NCBI GenBank assembly: GCA_900466945.1
Contig: UBNV01000012.1
Span: forward strand, 1 to 64,000
Direction of reading: 5' to 3'
Source of the DNA: Hyphomicrobiales bacterium
GTDB taxonomy: Bacteria; Pseudomonadota; Alphaproteobacteria; Rhizobiales; Rhizobiaceae
DNA: 64,000 nucleotides
Below, piece by piece: positions 56,736 through 64,000 of the stretch (the stretch's first letter is position 1; each line of letters begins with the position of its first letter). The translations under genes were made by a program, and so were the position numbers. Below the pieces are notes generated by a model. That model worked only from the letters and a program-made list of their open reading frames with translations, was not told the origin of the DNA and searched no databases.

Positions 56736-57877
56736 ACATCGTCGCCAATTGGAGCTACCCCACCGCCGTCAAGATGGGACGTGGCCGCATCAAGGAACTG
56801 GCGGACGCCTGCAAGTCGCTCGGCATGAAGAAACCGCTGTTGATCACCGACCGGGGGCTGGCGCCGATGGGGATCACGCAGACGGCGCTCGATGTGCTAG
56901 AAGAGGCTGGCCTCGGGCGCGCGCTCTTCGCCGATGTCGATCCGAACCCGAACGAGAAGAACCTGGAAGCCGGCATCAAGGCCTACAAGGATGGCGGTCA
57001 TGACGGCGTCGTCGCCTTCGGCGGCGGCTCGGGCCTCGATCTCGGCAAGTGCGTTGCCTTCATGGCCGGCCAGACCCGTCCGGTCTGGGACTTCGAAGAC
57101 ATCGGTGACTGGTGGACGCGCGCCAATTCAGACGGCATCGCCCCGATCGTTGCCGTGCCGACGACGGCGGGTACCGGTTCGGAAGTCGGTCGCGCCTCTG
57201 TTATCACCAATTCCGAAACCCACGTGAAGAAGATCATCTTCCATCCCAAGTTCTTGCCCGGCGTCGTGATTTGCGATCCGGAACTGACCGTCGGTATGCC
57301 GAAGATGATCACGGCTGGCACCGGCATGGATGCGTTTGCCCATTGCCTGGAAGCCTATTCCTCGCCCTTCTATCATCCGATGAGCCAGGGCATTGCGCTA
57401 GAGGGCATGCGCCTGGTCAAGGAATTCCTGCCGCGCGCCTACAAGGACGGCACCGACATCGAGGCCCGCACGAACATGATGTCGGCTGCCGCCATGGGCG
57501 CAACCGCCTTCCAGAAGGGGCTGGGCGCCATTCATGCACTGTCGCATCCGATCGGCGCGGTTTACAACACGCATCACGGCATGACGAATGCAGTGGTGAT
57601 GCCTCCGGTGCTAAAGTTCAACCGGCACGTGATCGAAGACCGGATCGAGCGGGCCGCCGCCTATCTCGGCATCGCTGGCGGTTTCGATGGCTTCTACGAT
57701 TATGTTCTGGCGCTCCGGGCTGAACTCAATGTCCCGGCCAACCTGACGGCCATGGGCATCGCGAACGACCGCATCGATGAACTCTCCGCCATGGCGATCG
57801 AGGATCCGAGCGCCGGTGGCAATCCGGTCAAGATGACGCTGGAAAACACCAAGCAGCTTTTTGCGGACTGCTTCTAA
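56732..57877 (+). CDS. Iron-containing alcohol dehydrogenase
   Basis: 381 residues of the group III Fe-ADH family: FGGGSGLDLGKCVAFMAG and VPTTAGTGSEVGR bind NAD; metal ligands lie in AGTGMDAFAHCLEAY (D and H, about residues 195-205) and in HALSHPIGAVYNTHHG (two histidines, about 266-281). It would oxidise the alcohol end of the imported compound. Last gene of the operon, 25 bases before a strong terminator. Confidence 0.93.
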   Translation: MNIVANWSYPTAVKMGRGRIKELADACKSLGMKKPLLITDRGLAPMGITQTALDVLEEAGLGRALFADVDPNPNEKNLEAGIKAYKDGGHDGVVAFGGGSGLDLGKCVAFMAGQTRPVWDFEDIGDWWTRANSDGIAPIVAVPTTAGTGSEVGRASVITNSETHVKKIIFHPKFLPGVVICDPELTVGMPKMITAGTGMDAFAHCLEAYSSPFYHPMSQGIALEGMRLVKEFLPRAYKDGTDIEARTNMMSAAAMGATAFQKGLGAIHALSHPIGAVYNTHHGMTNAVVMPPVLKFNRHVIEDRIERAAAYLGIAGGFDGFYDYVLALRAELNVPANLTAMGIANDRIDELSAMAIEDPSAGGNPVKMTLENTKQLFADCF

Positions 57878-57901
57878 ACTTCAAGCCTCCAGGTTTGCGA
57901 G

Positions 57902-57930
57902 ACCCCGCTTCCTTAAGGAAGCGGGGTTCT
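57902..57930 (+). terminator. Rho-independent terminator of the amine/TRAP operon
   Basis: ACCCCGCTTCC-TTAA-GGAAGCGGGGT, a perfect inverted repeat, followed by TCTGTT. It cleanly ends the eight-kilobase operon beginning at 49912. Confidence 0.85.
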
Positions 57931-58194
57931 GTTGCTCGTCACGTGTGTTTCGAATCGAGCGGCGGGCGGTTCGCGACTTCTCACGCCACGCCGTCTCTTG
58001 CTGGGTGACTCGCGCATTCCGATCTGCGAATATGCTAGGTTTTTCCGCCGGTTCTCCCCAATAAGTGGGAGGGCCCCAACAGCTCTGTTTCCATTTTGTT
58101 AACCATAATTGTCGCATGATGAGGGGGTGGCGCCGATGACGCAGGTTGCCCAAGAGCGATGAGCCGCTCGGATCTGACCTCCCAAGGATTAAGC

Positions 58195-58914
58195 ATGCCT
58201 GTCATTTCTTTCGCCAATGCCAAGGGCGGTGCCGGCAAGACCACCGCTGCCCTTCTTCTTGCCACCGAACTCGCGCATCAGGGATATCGCGTCTCTATCC
58301 TAGATGCCGATCCGCAGCGCTGGATCACGCAGTGGTTCGACCTCTCCGGTCCGCAGCGCAATATCGAAGTCGTCTCCGAAGTGACGATCGCTTCAGTCCA
58401 GGGTCACATCCGGGAGTTGTCCCGGACGAGCGACTACATTGTCATGGATCTTGCTGGCGCGCGCGATGCCATGGTGACGACGGCCATCGGCCTGTCTGAC
58501 CATGTCATGATCCCGGTTCAGGGCTGTGCCATGGATGCCAAGGGTGGGGCGCAGATCCTCGATCTGATCAGGATGATGGAAGAGGCCGGCAACATGGTCA
58601 TTCCCCATTCTGTCGTTCTGACGCGTGTCACCTCCATGGTCACGACCCGCGCCTTGCTGGCCATCAAGGGCCTACTTGCAGCTCGCGGTGTCAACGTCAT
58701 CAATACGCCCATCGCCGAACGCAGTGCTTACCGCGAAATCTTCGACTGTGGTGGCACGCTGTATTCGATGGATGCGGCGAAGATCAGCAATCTCGACAAG
58801 GCGCAGGAAAATGCCAGGTCCTTCGCGTCTGAAGTCATGCGGCTGCTGCCGGTGAAGGTCATCCGCACCAACGAACCGCGCCGTCTTTTCCGCCTGGTGC
58901 GGTCGGCCGCCTGA
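58195..58914 (+). CDS. ParA/MinD-family ATPase (orphan, VirC1-like)
   Basis: 239 residues from ATG 58195 (AAGGA six bases upstream). Deviant Walker A NAKGGAGKTTAALLL near the start, LDADPQRWITQW and the switch-II aspartate in YIVMDLAGARDAM. No parB or parS is seen beside it, so it is not a plasmid partition pair as such. Relatives include VirC1 and other rhizobial orphan ParA proteins. Confidence 0.85.
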   Translation: MPVISFANAKGGAGKTTAALLLATELAHQGYRVSILDADPQRWITQWFDLSGPQRNIEVVSEVTIASVQGHIRELSRTSDYIVMDLAGARDAMVTTAIGLSDHVMIPVQGCAMDAKGGAQILDLIRMMEEAGNMVIPHSVVLTRVTSMVTTRALLAIKGLLAARGVNVINTPIAERSAYREIFDCGGTLYSMDAAKISNLDKAQENARSFASEVMRLLPVKVIRTNEPRRLFRLVRSAA

Positions 58915-58933
58915 GAGGTCGCTAATTGAAGAT

Positions 58934-59569
58934 TCATCCGCGTTTGGAAATCCAGGCGCGGGTCAACTCCATGTCGAGTCCTTGCGGGTCGAGTTCGTGC
59001 CCACATGCCAGGTCGTGCCACTCCGCAGATGCGCCGGCCAGGCGTAACTGTTCGCAGAGATCCTTGGCATCGGTGACCGCTCTCCGCGGGTCCTGACGCC
59101 CTGAAACCAGCAAGACCGGAAGGTTGTCGAGAGGCGGGAACGAGCCGTTGCTGTTCGGGCTTTGCGGGCGAAGTAAAACGGCACCTTCGATCAATGACCT
59201 CTCTCGTGAGAGAACAGCGGCGGCGGTGATCGCGCCGCTGGAATAGCCGATCAATATCGGCCGGACCCTGTGCCTTGACGAAATTGCGGAGACGAAATCC
59301 GCCACTTCGGCGGATCCCGCAGCGAGATTTGCAAAGTCGATCGATTTGTCGGAGTTGCGCCGAAAGAAGGTCAGGCGGCCCTCGGACGGCGCTTTTCCTC
59401 TCGGGAAGTAGCAGGGGTGATCTGCTGCTACCTGCGCTGAAAATGCCAGCAATGATGTCTCGTCGCTCGCGCTTCCGTGCAGGAACACAAGCGGCCGAGG
59501 ATGACTGCCGGGGCGATGGATCGTCCTGAAACCAGCGATCAGGTCTGCGCCGCTATCGTCACTCGACAA
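58934..59569 (-). CDS. Alpha/beta hydrolase (carboxylesterase/phospholipase type)
   Basis: 211 residues: oxyanion region PLVFLHGSASDE, nucleophile serine in IGYSSGAITAA, aspartate in VSGRQDPRRA and histidine in ACGHELD. Starts with TTG at 59569, overlapping the end of the transpeptidase gene by 11 bases; no other early start exists in frame. Cytosolic, substrate unknown. Confidence 0.8.
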   Translation of the reverse strand: MSSDDSGADLIAGFRTIHRPGSHPRPLVFLHGSASDETSLLAFSAQVAADHPCYFPRGKAPSEGRLTFFRRNSDKSIDFANLAAGSAEVADFVSAISSRHRVRPILIGYSSGAITAAAVLSRERSLIEGAVLLRPQSPNSNGSFPPLDNLPVLLVSGRQDPRRAVTDAKDLCEQLRLAGASAEWHDLACGHELDPQGLDMELTRAWISKRG

Positions 59570-60914
59570 ATTCGACCGTCACGCCGGGCTTCACCATCTT
59601 GGCAAGTTCCGTCGCATCCCAGTTGGTCAGGCGAATACAGCCATGGCTCTGGGTGCGGCCGATCTTGGAGGGTTCGGGCGTGCCGTGGATGCCGTAGGTT
59701 GGCTTGGAGAGGGCCAGCCAGACCGTGCCGACCGGACCGTTCGGGCCTGGCGGGATCGACAGGACCTTCGTGTTGTTGCCTTGCTGGAAATTGACCTTGG
59801 GATTGTAGGTATAGCCCGGATCAAGTGCGATGCGCTCGATGGTCACCGTGCCCGACGGCGAGGGGGTGTCGGCCGAGCCGATGCTGGCCGGATAGGCGGC
59901 AACGAGGCTGCCATCCTCACCATAGGCGAAGACCTGCTTCAGGCCCTTGTTGGCGACGATGCGGGCGACATTGCCCTTTTTGGCCGGACCGGGCTCGACG
60001 ACCTTGATGATCGTGCCCGGGATCGAGAAGTCTGCGCCGGGGTTCAATTCGCGCAGATAGCCTTCATCCATGTGGAAGCGCTCGGCCAGCATTTCCACGG
60101 TCGAAGTATAGGACAGGGCCGGCAGCTGCGCCTTGTGAGCGTAGTCGTCCGGGATCGACGCGACAAAGGGGCCTGCTGCATCGCCGGCCGTGATCTCGTA
60201 GCTCTTGATCGCAAGGCCGCCGGACAGGCGCAGGCGCTCCAAAATATCGTCGGCATTGTTCGGGTCGAGCGTCTCACCGGTGATCTGCTCCCAGGCCACG
60301 AGCGCCTTGTTGACGTTCTGGCCCATCTTGCCGTCGATGACGCCGGGCGACACACCCTCACGGTCGAGGAATACCTGAAGCGCCGTGATTTCCAGTCGCG
60401 ACAAGTTGCTCTTCACCGGGATTTCCGGCGTTACGACACGGGCCGGCTGATTGTCTGCGGGCAGGGGCAGGTCCGGACCGCCATACGGCATGTCCTGCGG
60501 CATCTGGTCGAGCGGGACCTGATCGCCCGGCATGGCGTCCGGGATCGAGGCGGTCGTCACATCGTCGTCCCAGCTACGTGGTTCCGGCTGAGCCTGCTGA
60601 TAGGGATCATAAACGCCCGGGAGCCCGCGATTCCCGCCGCCGTTCTGAGGCGGGTAGTAGCTCTCGGCCGGGATTTCGGTTGCGACGAGATTGCCCATCC
60701 GGTCGATGAGAACCGTGCGGCCCATGCGGTCACGGCTGATCACGACTTCGCCAACTTCCGGCACATAGTCGAGAATGTCGCCTTCCGGCGAGATCAGCAG
60801 GGTGTGCGCATTGCGATCGTCGTAGACCGATTGCGCCCCTGCTTGGGGCGCCAATGCAAGCGGAGCTGCGGTCAAAACCGCCAGTAAGAGGCCGGAATTT
60901 CTGAAATCGAACAC
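59559..60914 (-). CDS. L,D-transpeptidase (ErfK/YbiS/YkuD family)
   Basis: 451 residues. Signal peptide (FRNSGLLLAVLTAAPLALA ... AGAQ), a proline-rich region, a peptidoglycan-binding-like domain (LEITALQVFLDREGVSPGVI, about 175-225), a LysM-like part, then the YkuD domain with the catalytic cysteine in GRTQSHGCIRLTNWD near residue 430. It makes 3-3 peptidoglycan cross-links or anchors outer-membrane proteins, which is prominent in Rhizobiales. Confidence 0.92.
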   Translation of the reverse strand: MFDFRNSGLLLAVLTAAPLALAPQAGAQSVYDDRNAHTLLISPEGDILDYVPEVGEVVISRDRMGRTVLIDRMGNLVATEIPAESYYPPQNGGGNRGLPGVYDPYQQAQPEPRSWDDDVTTASIPDAMPGDQVPLDQMPQDMPYGGPDLPLPADNQPARVVTPEIPVKSNLSRLEITALQVFLDREGVSPGVIDGKMGQNVNKALVAWEQITGETLDPNNADDILERLRLSGGLAIKSYEITAGDAAGPFVASIPDDYAHKAQLPALSYTSTVEMLAERFHMDEGYLRELNPGADFSIPGTIIKVVEPGPAKKGNVARIVANKGLKQVFAYGEDGSLVAAYPASIGSADTPSPSGTVTIERIALDPGYTYNPKVNFQQGNNTKVLSIPPGPNGPVGTVWLALSKPTYGIHGTPEPSKIGRTQSHGCIRLTNWDATELAKMVKPGVTVEFVE

Positions 60915-61072
60915 GATGCGGTTTCCTCGTCTGAATCGGCGACAAACGCGAGAAATTTGACACTAATGTGGAAAAGGTGAATTCATAATGAAAATTGGGT
61001 TAATTCGCTGTGGGGGCGGACGAGAAGAACCGGCGTCGATGCGGGAACGCATCACTGGTTCGAGGGGGGAGA

Positions 61073-61555
61073 ATGCAGGATCGACTGAGGATGGAGGCCT
61101 TCATGCCGTTCCGGCTGCTGCGCGTGGCCGAGAGCGTCGATAATGGCTTCATGCAGTTCTGTGGTCCGGTGGACGAGCTGTCCTGGTCGGAGTGGCAGGT
61201 TCTCTGGTCGCTCGGCGAGCGGAGCCCGACCACGGCAAAAGCGATATCCGGCCATTCCGGCCTTTCCAAGACCAAAATCAGCCGGGCCGTGAAGGTGTTG
61301 GAAGACAAGGGCTATCTCGTACGTCGAAAGGATCGGTTGGATCGGCGTTTCGAGCTTCTGTCGCTGACGACCAAGGGACAGCAGCGGTTCGAACGTCTGG
61401 CCAGCGAAGCCGGGGCCTATCAGCGCTGGCTTGAGCGCAACGTCAACATCGCCTATCTCTCCTCGCTCGACAGCGGGCTCGTCGGCCTGGAAGATCTGAT
61501 TTCCACCGGCCATCTCCGCACCCCGCAGCGGCAGGCCGAGGAACCTCTTGCATGA
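61073..61555 (+). CDS. MarR-family transcriptional regulator
   Basis: 160 residues from ATG 61073 (GGGGGGAGA directly upstream). WSEWQVLWSLGERSPTTAKA, ISGHSGLSKTKISRAVKVLE and YLVRRKDRLDRRFELLSLT form the winged helix. Divergent from the transpeptidase gene and overlapping the next gene by four bases, so it may regulate its own operon. Confidence 0.88.
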   Translation: MQDRLRMEAFMPFRLLRVAESVDNGFMQFCGPVDELSWSEWQVLWSLGERSPTTAKAISGHSGLSKTKISRAVKVLEDKGYLVRRKDRLDRRFELLSLTTKGQQRFERLASEAGAYQRWLERNVNIAYLSSLDSGLVGLEDLISTGHLRTPQRQAEEPLA

Positions 61556-62379
61556 TCATGTTTTCCGGCCCCCAGGGGCCGCGTCTATCCCTCGACGAGG
61601 GCTCGGTCTTCGATATCGGGTCCTGCGTGGTGGAGGGGATCGACCTCGCACCCGGGCGTGCCATCCCCGATGATGGCGATCCGCGTATCGACCATTCACT
61701 CGAAGGCTTTCTCTTTACCTGCGGACCGGACCATATCCGCCACCGCGAGCCGATCGCCGGGAGCGAGACGTCATATCCCTTGCACGGTTCTTTCTCGGCC
61801 AATCCTGCCCACTCGATCGCCGTGACCGCCGAGGATGACGATCTCGTGGCGCGTGCTGTTGTCGATGTCGATCTTGCGGCAGGAGGCCGGGCGCAGTTGC
61901 GGCGGCAGTGGCGACTGAAGGGTGAAAGCGGCGAGGTGCAGCTTTCCGACACGGTGCTCAATACCGGCGAGACCGCATTCCCGTCGTTTCTGATGTATCA
62001 CATGAACCTGGGCGCCAGACATTTCGACGCGGGTACCCGGCTGGAAGGCGCAATGCTTGAAAGCGGTGGGCTGCCTTGGGCCTTTGGTGAAGGCGATTGC
62101 GACATCTTCTGCGTTCCGGCCGGCCATGGCGGCTGGGCGGAACTAAGGCTCGGTCCAATTGCGGCGATCAGCGGCAAACGGCTGAAAGTACGTTTCCGGA
62201 CAGATGCGCTGCCGCATCTGCAGGTCTGGCGTAACCAAAGGCTGCCGGCCCATGTGCTTGGCATCGAGCCCGTTTCGCACCGGTGGGCAGATCGCGCAGA
62301 ACTCGAGGCTGCTGGAGAGTTCAACATCCTGCAACCCGGCGAAAGCCGCGACTATGGCCTGGCATTTTCCTTCGTGTGA
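61552..62379 (+). CDS. Aldose 1-epimerase-like protein (DUF4432 type)
   Basis: 275 residues of galactose-mutarotase fold: PLHGSFSANPAHSIAV, LMYHMNLGARHFD (histidine) and LGIEPVSHRW (catalytic-glutamate region) near the end. The family acts on sugars or their acids; exact substrate unknown. Translationally coupled to the MarR gene. Confidence 0.75.
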   Translation: MIMFSGPQGPRLSLDEGSVFDIGSCVVEGIDLAPGRAIPDDGDPRIDHSLEGFLFTCGPDHIRHREPIAGSETSYPLHGSFSANPAHSIAVTAEDDDLVARAVVDVDLAAGGRAQLRRQWRLKGESGEVQLSDTVLNTGETAFPSFLMYHMNLGARHFDAGTRLEGAMLESGGLPWAFGEGDCDIFCVPAGHGGWAELRLGPIAAISGKRLKVRFRTDALPHLQVWRNQRLPAHVLGIEPVSHRWADRAELEAAGEFNILQPGESRDYGLAFSFV

Positions 62380-62463
62380 AGCGGGACGGCGAGCCTGTCG
62401 CGATTGACGCTCAAGAATGCCCGTCGTAGATGTTTGGCCCAAGGAAATTGACGAGGAGCCCCG

Positions 62464-62802
62464 ATGAACATCCGCCAGATCAACGAGGAATATTCGGTCA
62501 GCGGCCAGATCACGGTCGACGAGGTCGACGAGATCAAGGCGCTCGGCTTCAAGTCGATCGTCTGCCATCGTCCCGATGGCGAAGAGTTCGGACAGCCGAA
62601 ATTCGCCGCCGTTGCCAAGCGCGCGGAAGAGCTCGGTCTGAAGATCAAGCATGTGCCTGTCGGACCAATGGGCGTAACACCCGATGCCGTCGCCGGCATG
62701 GTCGATGCACTGGAAGAGTTCGAACGCCCGATGCTCGGTTACTGCCGCTCGGGTGCCCGTTCGACGGCAACCTACGAACACGCGCAACGCCAGCGCGGCT
62801 GA
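62464..62802 (+). CDS. DUF442/TIGR01244-type phosphatase-like protein
   Basis: 112 residues starting MNIRQINEEYSVSGQITVDE, with FKSIVCHRPDGEEFGQP and the P-loop cysteine in LGYCRSGARSTA. This is the beta-lactamase-hydrolase-like (Blh N-terminal) family, which has a dual-specificity-phosphatase fold and sulfide-detoxification links. Ends with a terminator. Confidence 0.85.
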   Translation: MNIRQINEEYSVSGQITVDEVDEIKALGFKSIVCHRPDGEEFGQPKFAAVAKRAEELGLKIKHVPVGPMGVTPDAVAGMVDALEEFERPMLGYCRSGARSTATYEHAQRQRG

Positions 62803-62822
62803 CCGTTCATCCCATTCACGGT

Positions 62823-62850
62823 GGCCGGGCCTCTGTGTCCGGCCCTTTTC
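62823..62850 (+). terminator. Terminator after the DUF442 gene
   Basis: GGCCGG ... CCGGCC followed by CTTTTCTTTTTC, 20 bases after the stop: a GC stem plus T-rich tail. Confidence 0.8.
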
Positions 62851-62883
62851 TTTTTCAAACGAGCCCCAAGCAGGAGTATTCCC

Positions 62884-63225
62884 ATGAGCATCAAGCGTAT
62901 CGAGCCCGGCAAGCGCATGAGCGGCGCCGTCGTCCACGGCAACACCGTCTATTTGGCCGGCCAGGTCGGCGAAGGCTCGACCGTGACCGAGCAGTCAAAG
63001 TCGGCTCTGGCCGAAGTCGATCGCCTGCTGGCCGCTGCCGGCACCGACAAGTCGAAGATCCTGCAGACGATCATCTACCTCTCGGACATGTCGACCTTCG
63101 CCGAAATGAATGCTGTCTGGGAAGGCTGGATCGACCCGGCCAACCCGCCGGCCCGCGCCACCAGCGGCGCGCCGCTCGCAACCCCGGACTACCTGGTCGA
63201 GTTCATCGTCACCGCTGCCATCTGA
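62884..63225 (+). CDS. RidA/YjgF-family protein
   Basis: 113 residues from ATG 62884 (CAGGAG upstream). VYLAGQVGE, LLAAAGTDKSKILQTIIYLS and the EFIVTAAI end are typical, but the canonical RidA arginine region reads PPARATSGAPL, so it belongs to a non-archetypal Rid subgroup (Rid2-7 type). It probably hydrolyses reactive imines or related compounds. Confidence 0.82.
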   Translation: MSIKRIEPGKRMSGAVVHGNTVYLAGQVGEGSTVTEQSKSALAEVDRLLAAAGTDKSKILQTIIYLSDMSTFAEMNAVWEGWIDPANPPARATSGAPLATPDYLVEFIVTAAI

Positions 63226-63251
63226 TTTATCAGGGCAACGTCCAAAATGCG

Positions 63252-63280
63252 AAAGGCCGGGAGTGATCCCGGCCTTTTCT
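63252..63280. terminator. Terminator between convergent genes
   Basis: AAAGGCCGGGA-GTGA-TCCCGGCCTTTT followed by CTTG: a perfect stem with A-run and T-run flanks, able to work for both the RidA gene and the convergent thiamine enzyme gene. Confidence 0.85.
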
Positions 63281-63300
63281 TGTTTGTGCTCAAGTGCCTG

Positions 63301-64000
63301 TCAGGCTTTGTTGCGAATTTGAGTCAAGGTGCGCGTCGGCGTGATCGCCTCGGGGTCGAGCTTGATCTCGATGATCGCGGGTTTGCCGGAAGCGCGAGCG
63401 CGTAGGAAGGCGGGGGCGAAATCTTCCGTCTTCCCCACGGCTTCGCCGTGGCCGCCATAGGCGCGGGCCAAAGCCGCAAAATCGGGATTCGTCAGGTCGG
63501 TGGCGCTGACACGGCCCGGATATTCGCGCTCCTGATGCATGCGGATCGTGCCGTACATGCTGTTATTGATCACGAGCGTGATGATCGCCAGGTTGTAGCG
63601 CATGGCGGTCGCGAATTCCTGGCCATGCATCATGAAGCAGCCGTCACCGGCAAAGCAGATGACCTCGCGTTGCGGGAACAACTGCTTGGCTGCGACTGCT
63701 GCCGGAAGACCGTAACCCATCGAGCCGGAGGTCGGGGCGGCCTGGGTGTTGAAGGCCTGGAAGCGGTGAAAACGGTGCAGCCAGGTGGCGTAGTTGCCGG
63801 CGCCGTTGGTGAAAATCGCGTCCTTCGGCGTGTTGGCTTCGATCCATTCCATGATCGGCCCCATCTGCACGGCACCGGGACCGGCCTTCGGCGGCGTCGA
63901 CCAGGCGAGATAGGCGGCATGCATGGCCTCGGTGCGCTCGGCCCATGCTGGCGCGGCGGGCGCCTCCAGGGATGCCAGCGCGGAGACAAGTTCTTCAGGA
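63301..64000 (-). CDS. Thiamine-diphosphate enzyme, acetolactate-synthase-like (C-terminal part)
   Basis: Only the last about 232 residues lie in the window; the frame is open through base 64000, so the start is beyond it. The C-terminal TPP-binding domain shows GSMGYGLPAAVAAKQ, FAGDGCFMMHGQEFATAM and VINNSMYGTIRMH (GDG...NN motif). The family covers acetolactate synthases, benzoylformate decarboxylases and oxalyl-CoA decarboxylases. Lack of the AHAS tail sequence I would expect makes a catabolic relative as likely as IlvB. Confidence 0.85.
   Translation of the reverse strand, partial: PEELVSALASLEAPAAPAWAERTEAMHAAYLAWSTPPKAGPGAVQMGPIMEWIEANTPKDAIFTNGAGNYATWLHRFHRFQAFNTQAAPTSGSMGYGLPAAVAAKQLFPQREVICFAGDGCFMMHGQEFATAMRYNLAIITLVINNSMYGTIRMHQEREYPGRVSATDLTNPDFAALARAYGGHGEAVGKTEDFAPAFLRARASGKPAIIEIKLDPEAITPTRTLTQIRNKA

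Overview
The window looks like a chromosome or chromid segment from an alphaproteobacterium of the Rhizobiaceae (Rhizobium/Agrobacterium/Neorhizobium lineage). The basis is the overall gene repertoire: a succinoglycan-ExoZ-like acyltransferase, cobalamin-dependent MetH, many rhizobial-type ABC/TRAP importers, and short GC-rich intergenic palindromes of the kind scattered through rhizobial genomes. Codon usage is high-GC from about 28 kb rightward. The left 27 kb is visibly more AT-rich and mixed.

Region 1 (1-27.3 kb, almost all minus strand) is an O-antigen/surface polysaccharide cluster. Reading with transcription it starts with a PglC-type initiating sugar transferase and a WbpM-type membrane dehydratase. 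The WbpA-WbpB-WbpD-WbpE enzymes for a 2,3-diamino-uronic acid follow, then a Wzy-like polymerase, two GT4 transferases flanking a WbpI-type 2-epimerase, and a Wzx flippase. A decayed IS630 copy comes next, then GtrB/GtrA, RmlA/RmlB with a VioA-like aminotransferase (dTDP-4-amino-sugar route, no RmlC/RmlD seen), WbqC, two tandem beta-propeller glycosidase-like proteins, a GNAT, a methyltransferase and two paralogous GT-C-like membrane proteins. The left edge is a nonsense-mutated gene.

Region 2 (27.3-35 kb): a repeat-bearing non-coding stretch, a plus-strand exopolysaccharide mini-operon (polymerase-like protein, ExoZ-like acyltransferase, secreted GH5 glycanase), a gene-poor gap, divergent XRE and LysR regulators, and an excisionase-like HTH plus tyrosine integrase. 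The integrase frame runs into the 3' half of a tRNA-Ile(CAT) gene, so this tRNA is probably the right boundary of an integrated island extending leftward.

Region 3 (35-42.3 kb) is ordinary chromosome: SIMPL-domain protein, AGE-family sugar isomerase, metH with a near-perfect palindrome in its promoter, an intergenic repeat and a PP2C phosphatase.

Region 4 (42.4-57.9 kb) is the most interesting. An RpiR regulator sits between two opposed gene sets. Leftward are an ABC importer, a zinc alcohol dehydrogenase and a PotD-like binding protein. Rightward is a terminator-ended operon: N-formylglutamate-amidohydrolase-family enzyme, three-part TRAP transporter, glutamine-synthetase-like ligase, aldehyde dehydrogenase and iron alcohol dehydrogenase. 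I infer a gamma-glutamylation route for an amino alcohol: import, capping of the amine with glutamate, two oxidations of the alcohol end, and release of glutamate plus an amino acid. Two 14-bp inverted sites in the divergent promoter are candidate RpiR operators.

Region 5 (58-64 kb): orphan ParA-type ATPase, alpha/beta hydrolase, L,D-transpeptidase, MarR regulator with an aldose-epimerase-like protein, DUF442 protein, RidA, and the C-terminal part of a thiamine-diphosphate enzyme cut by the window end. No rRNA, CRISPR array or intact insertion sequence was seen.
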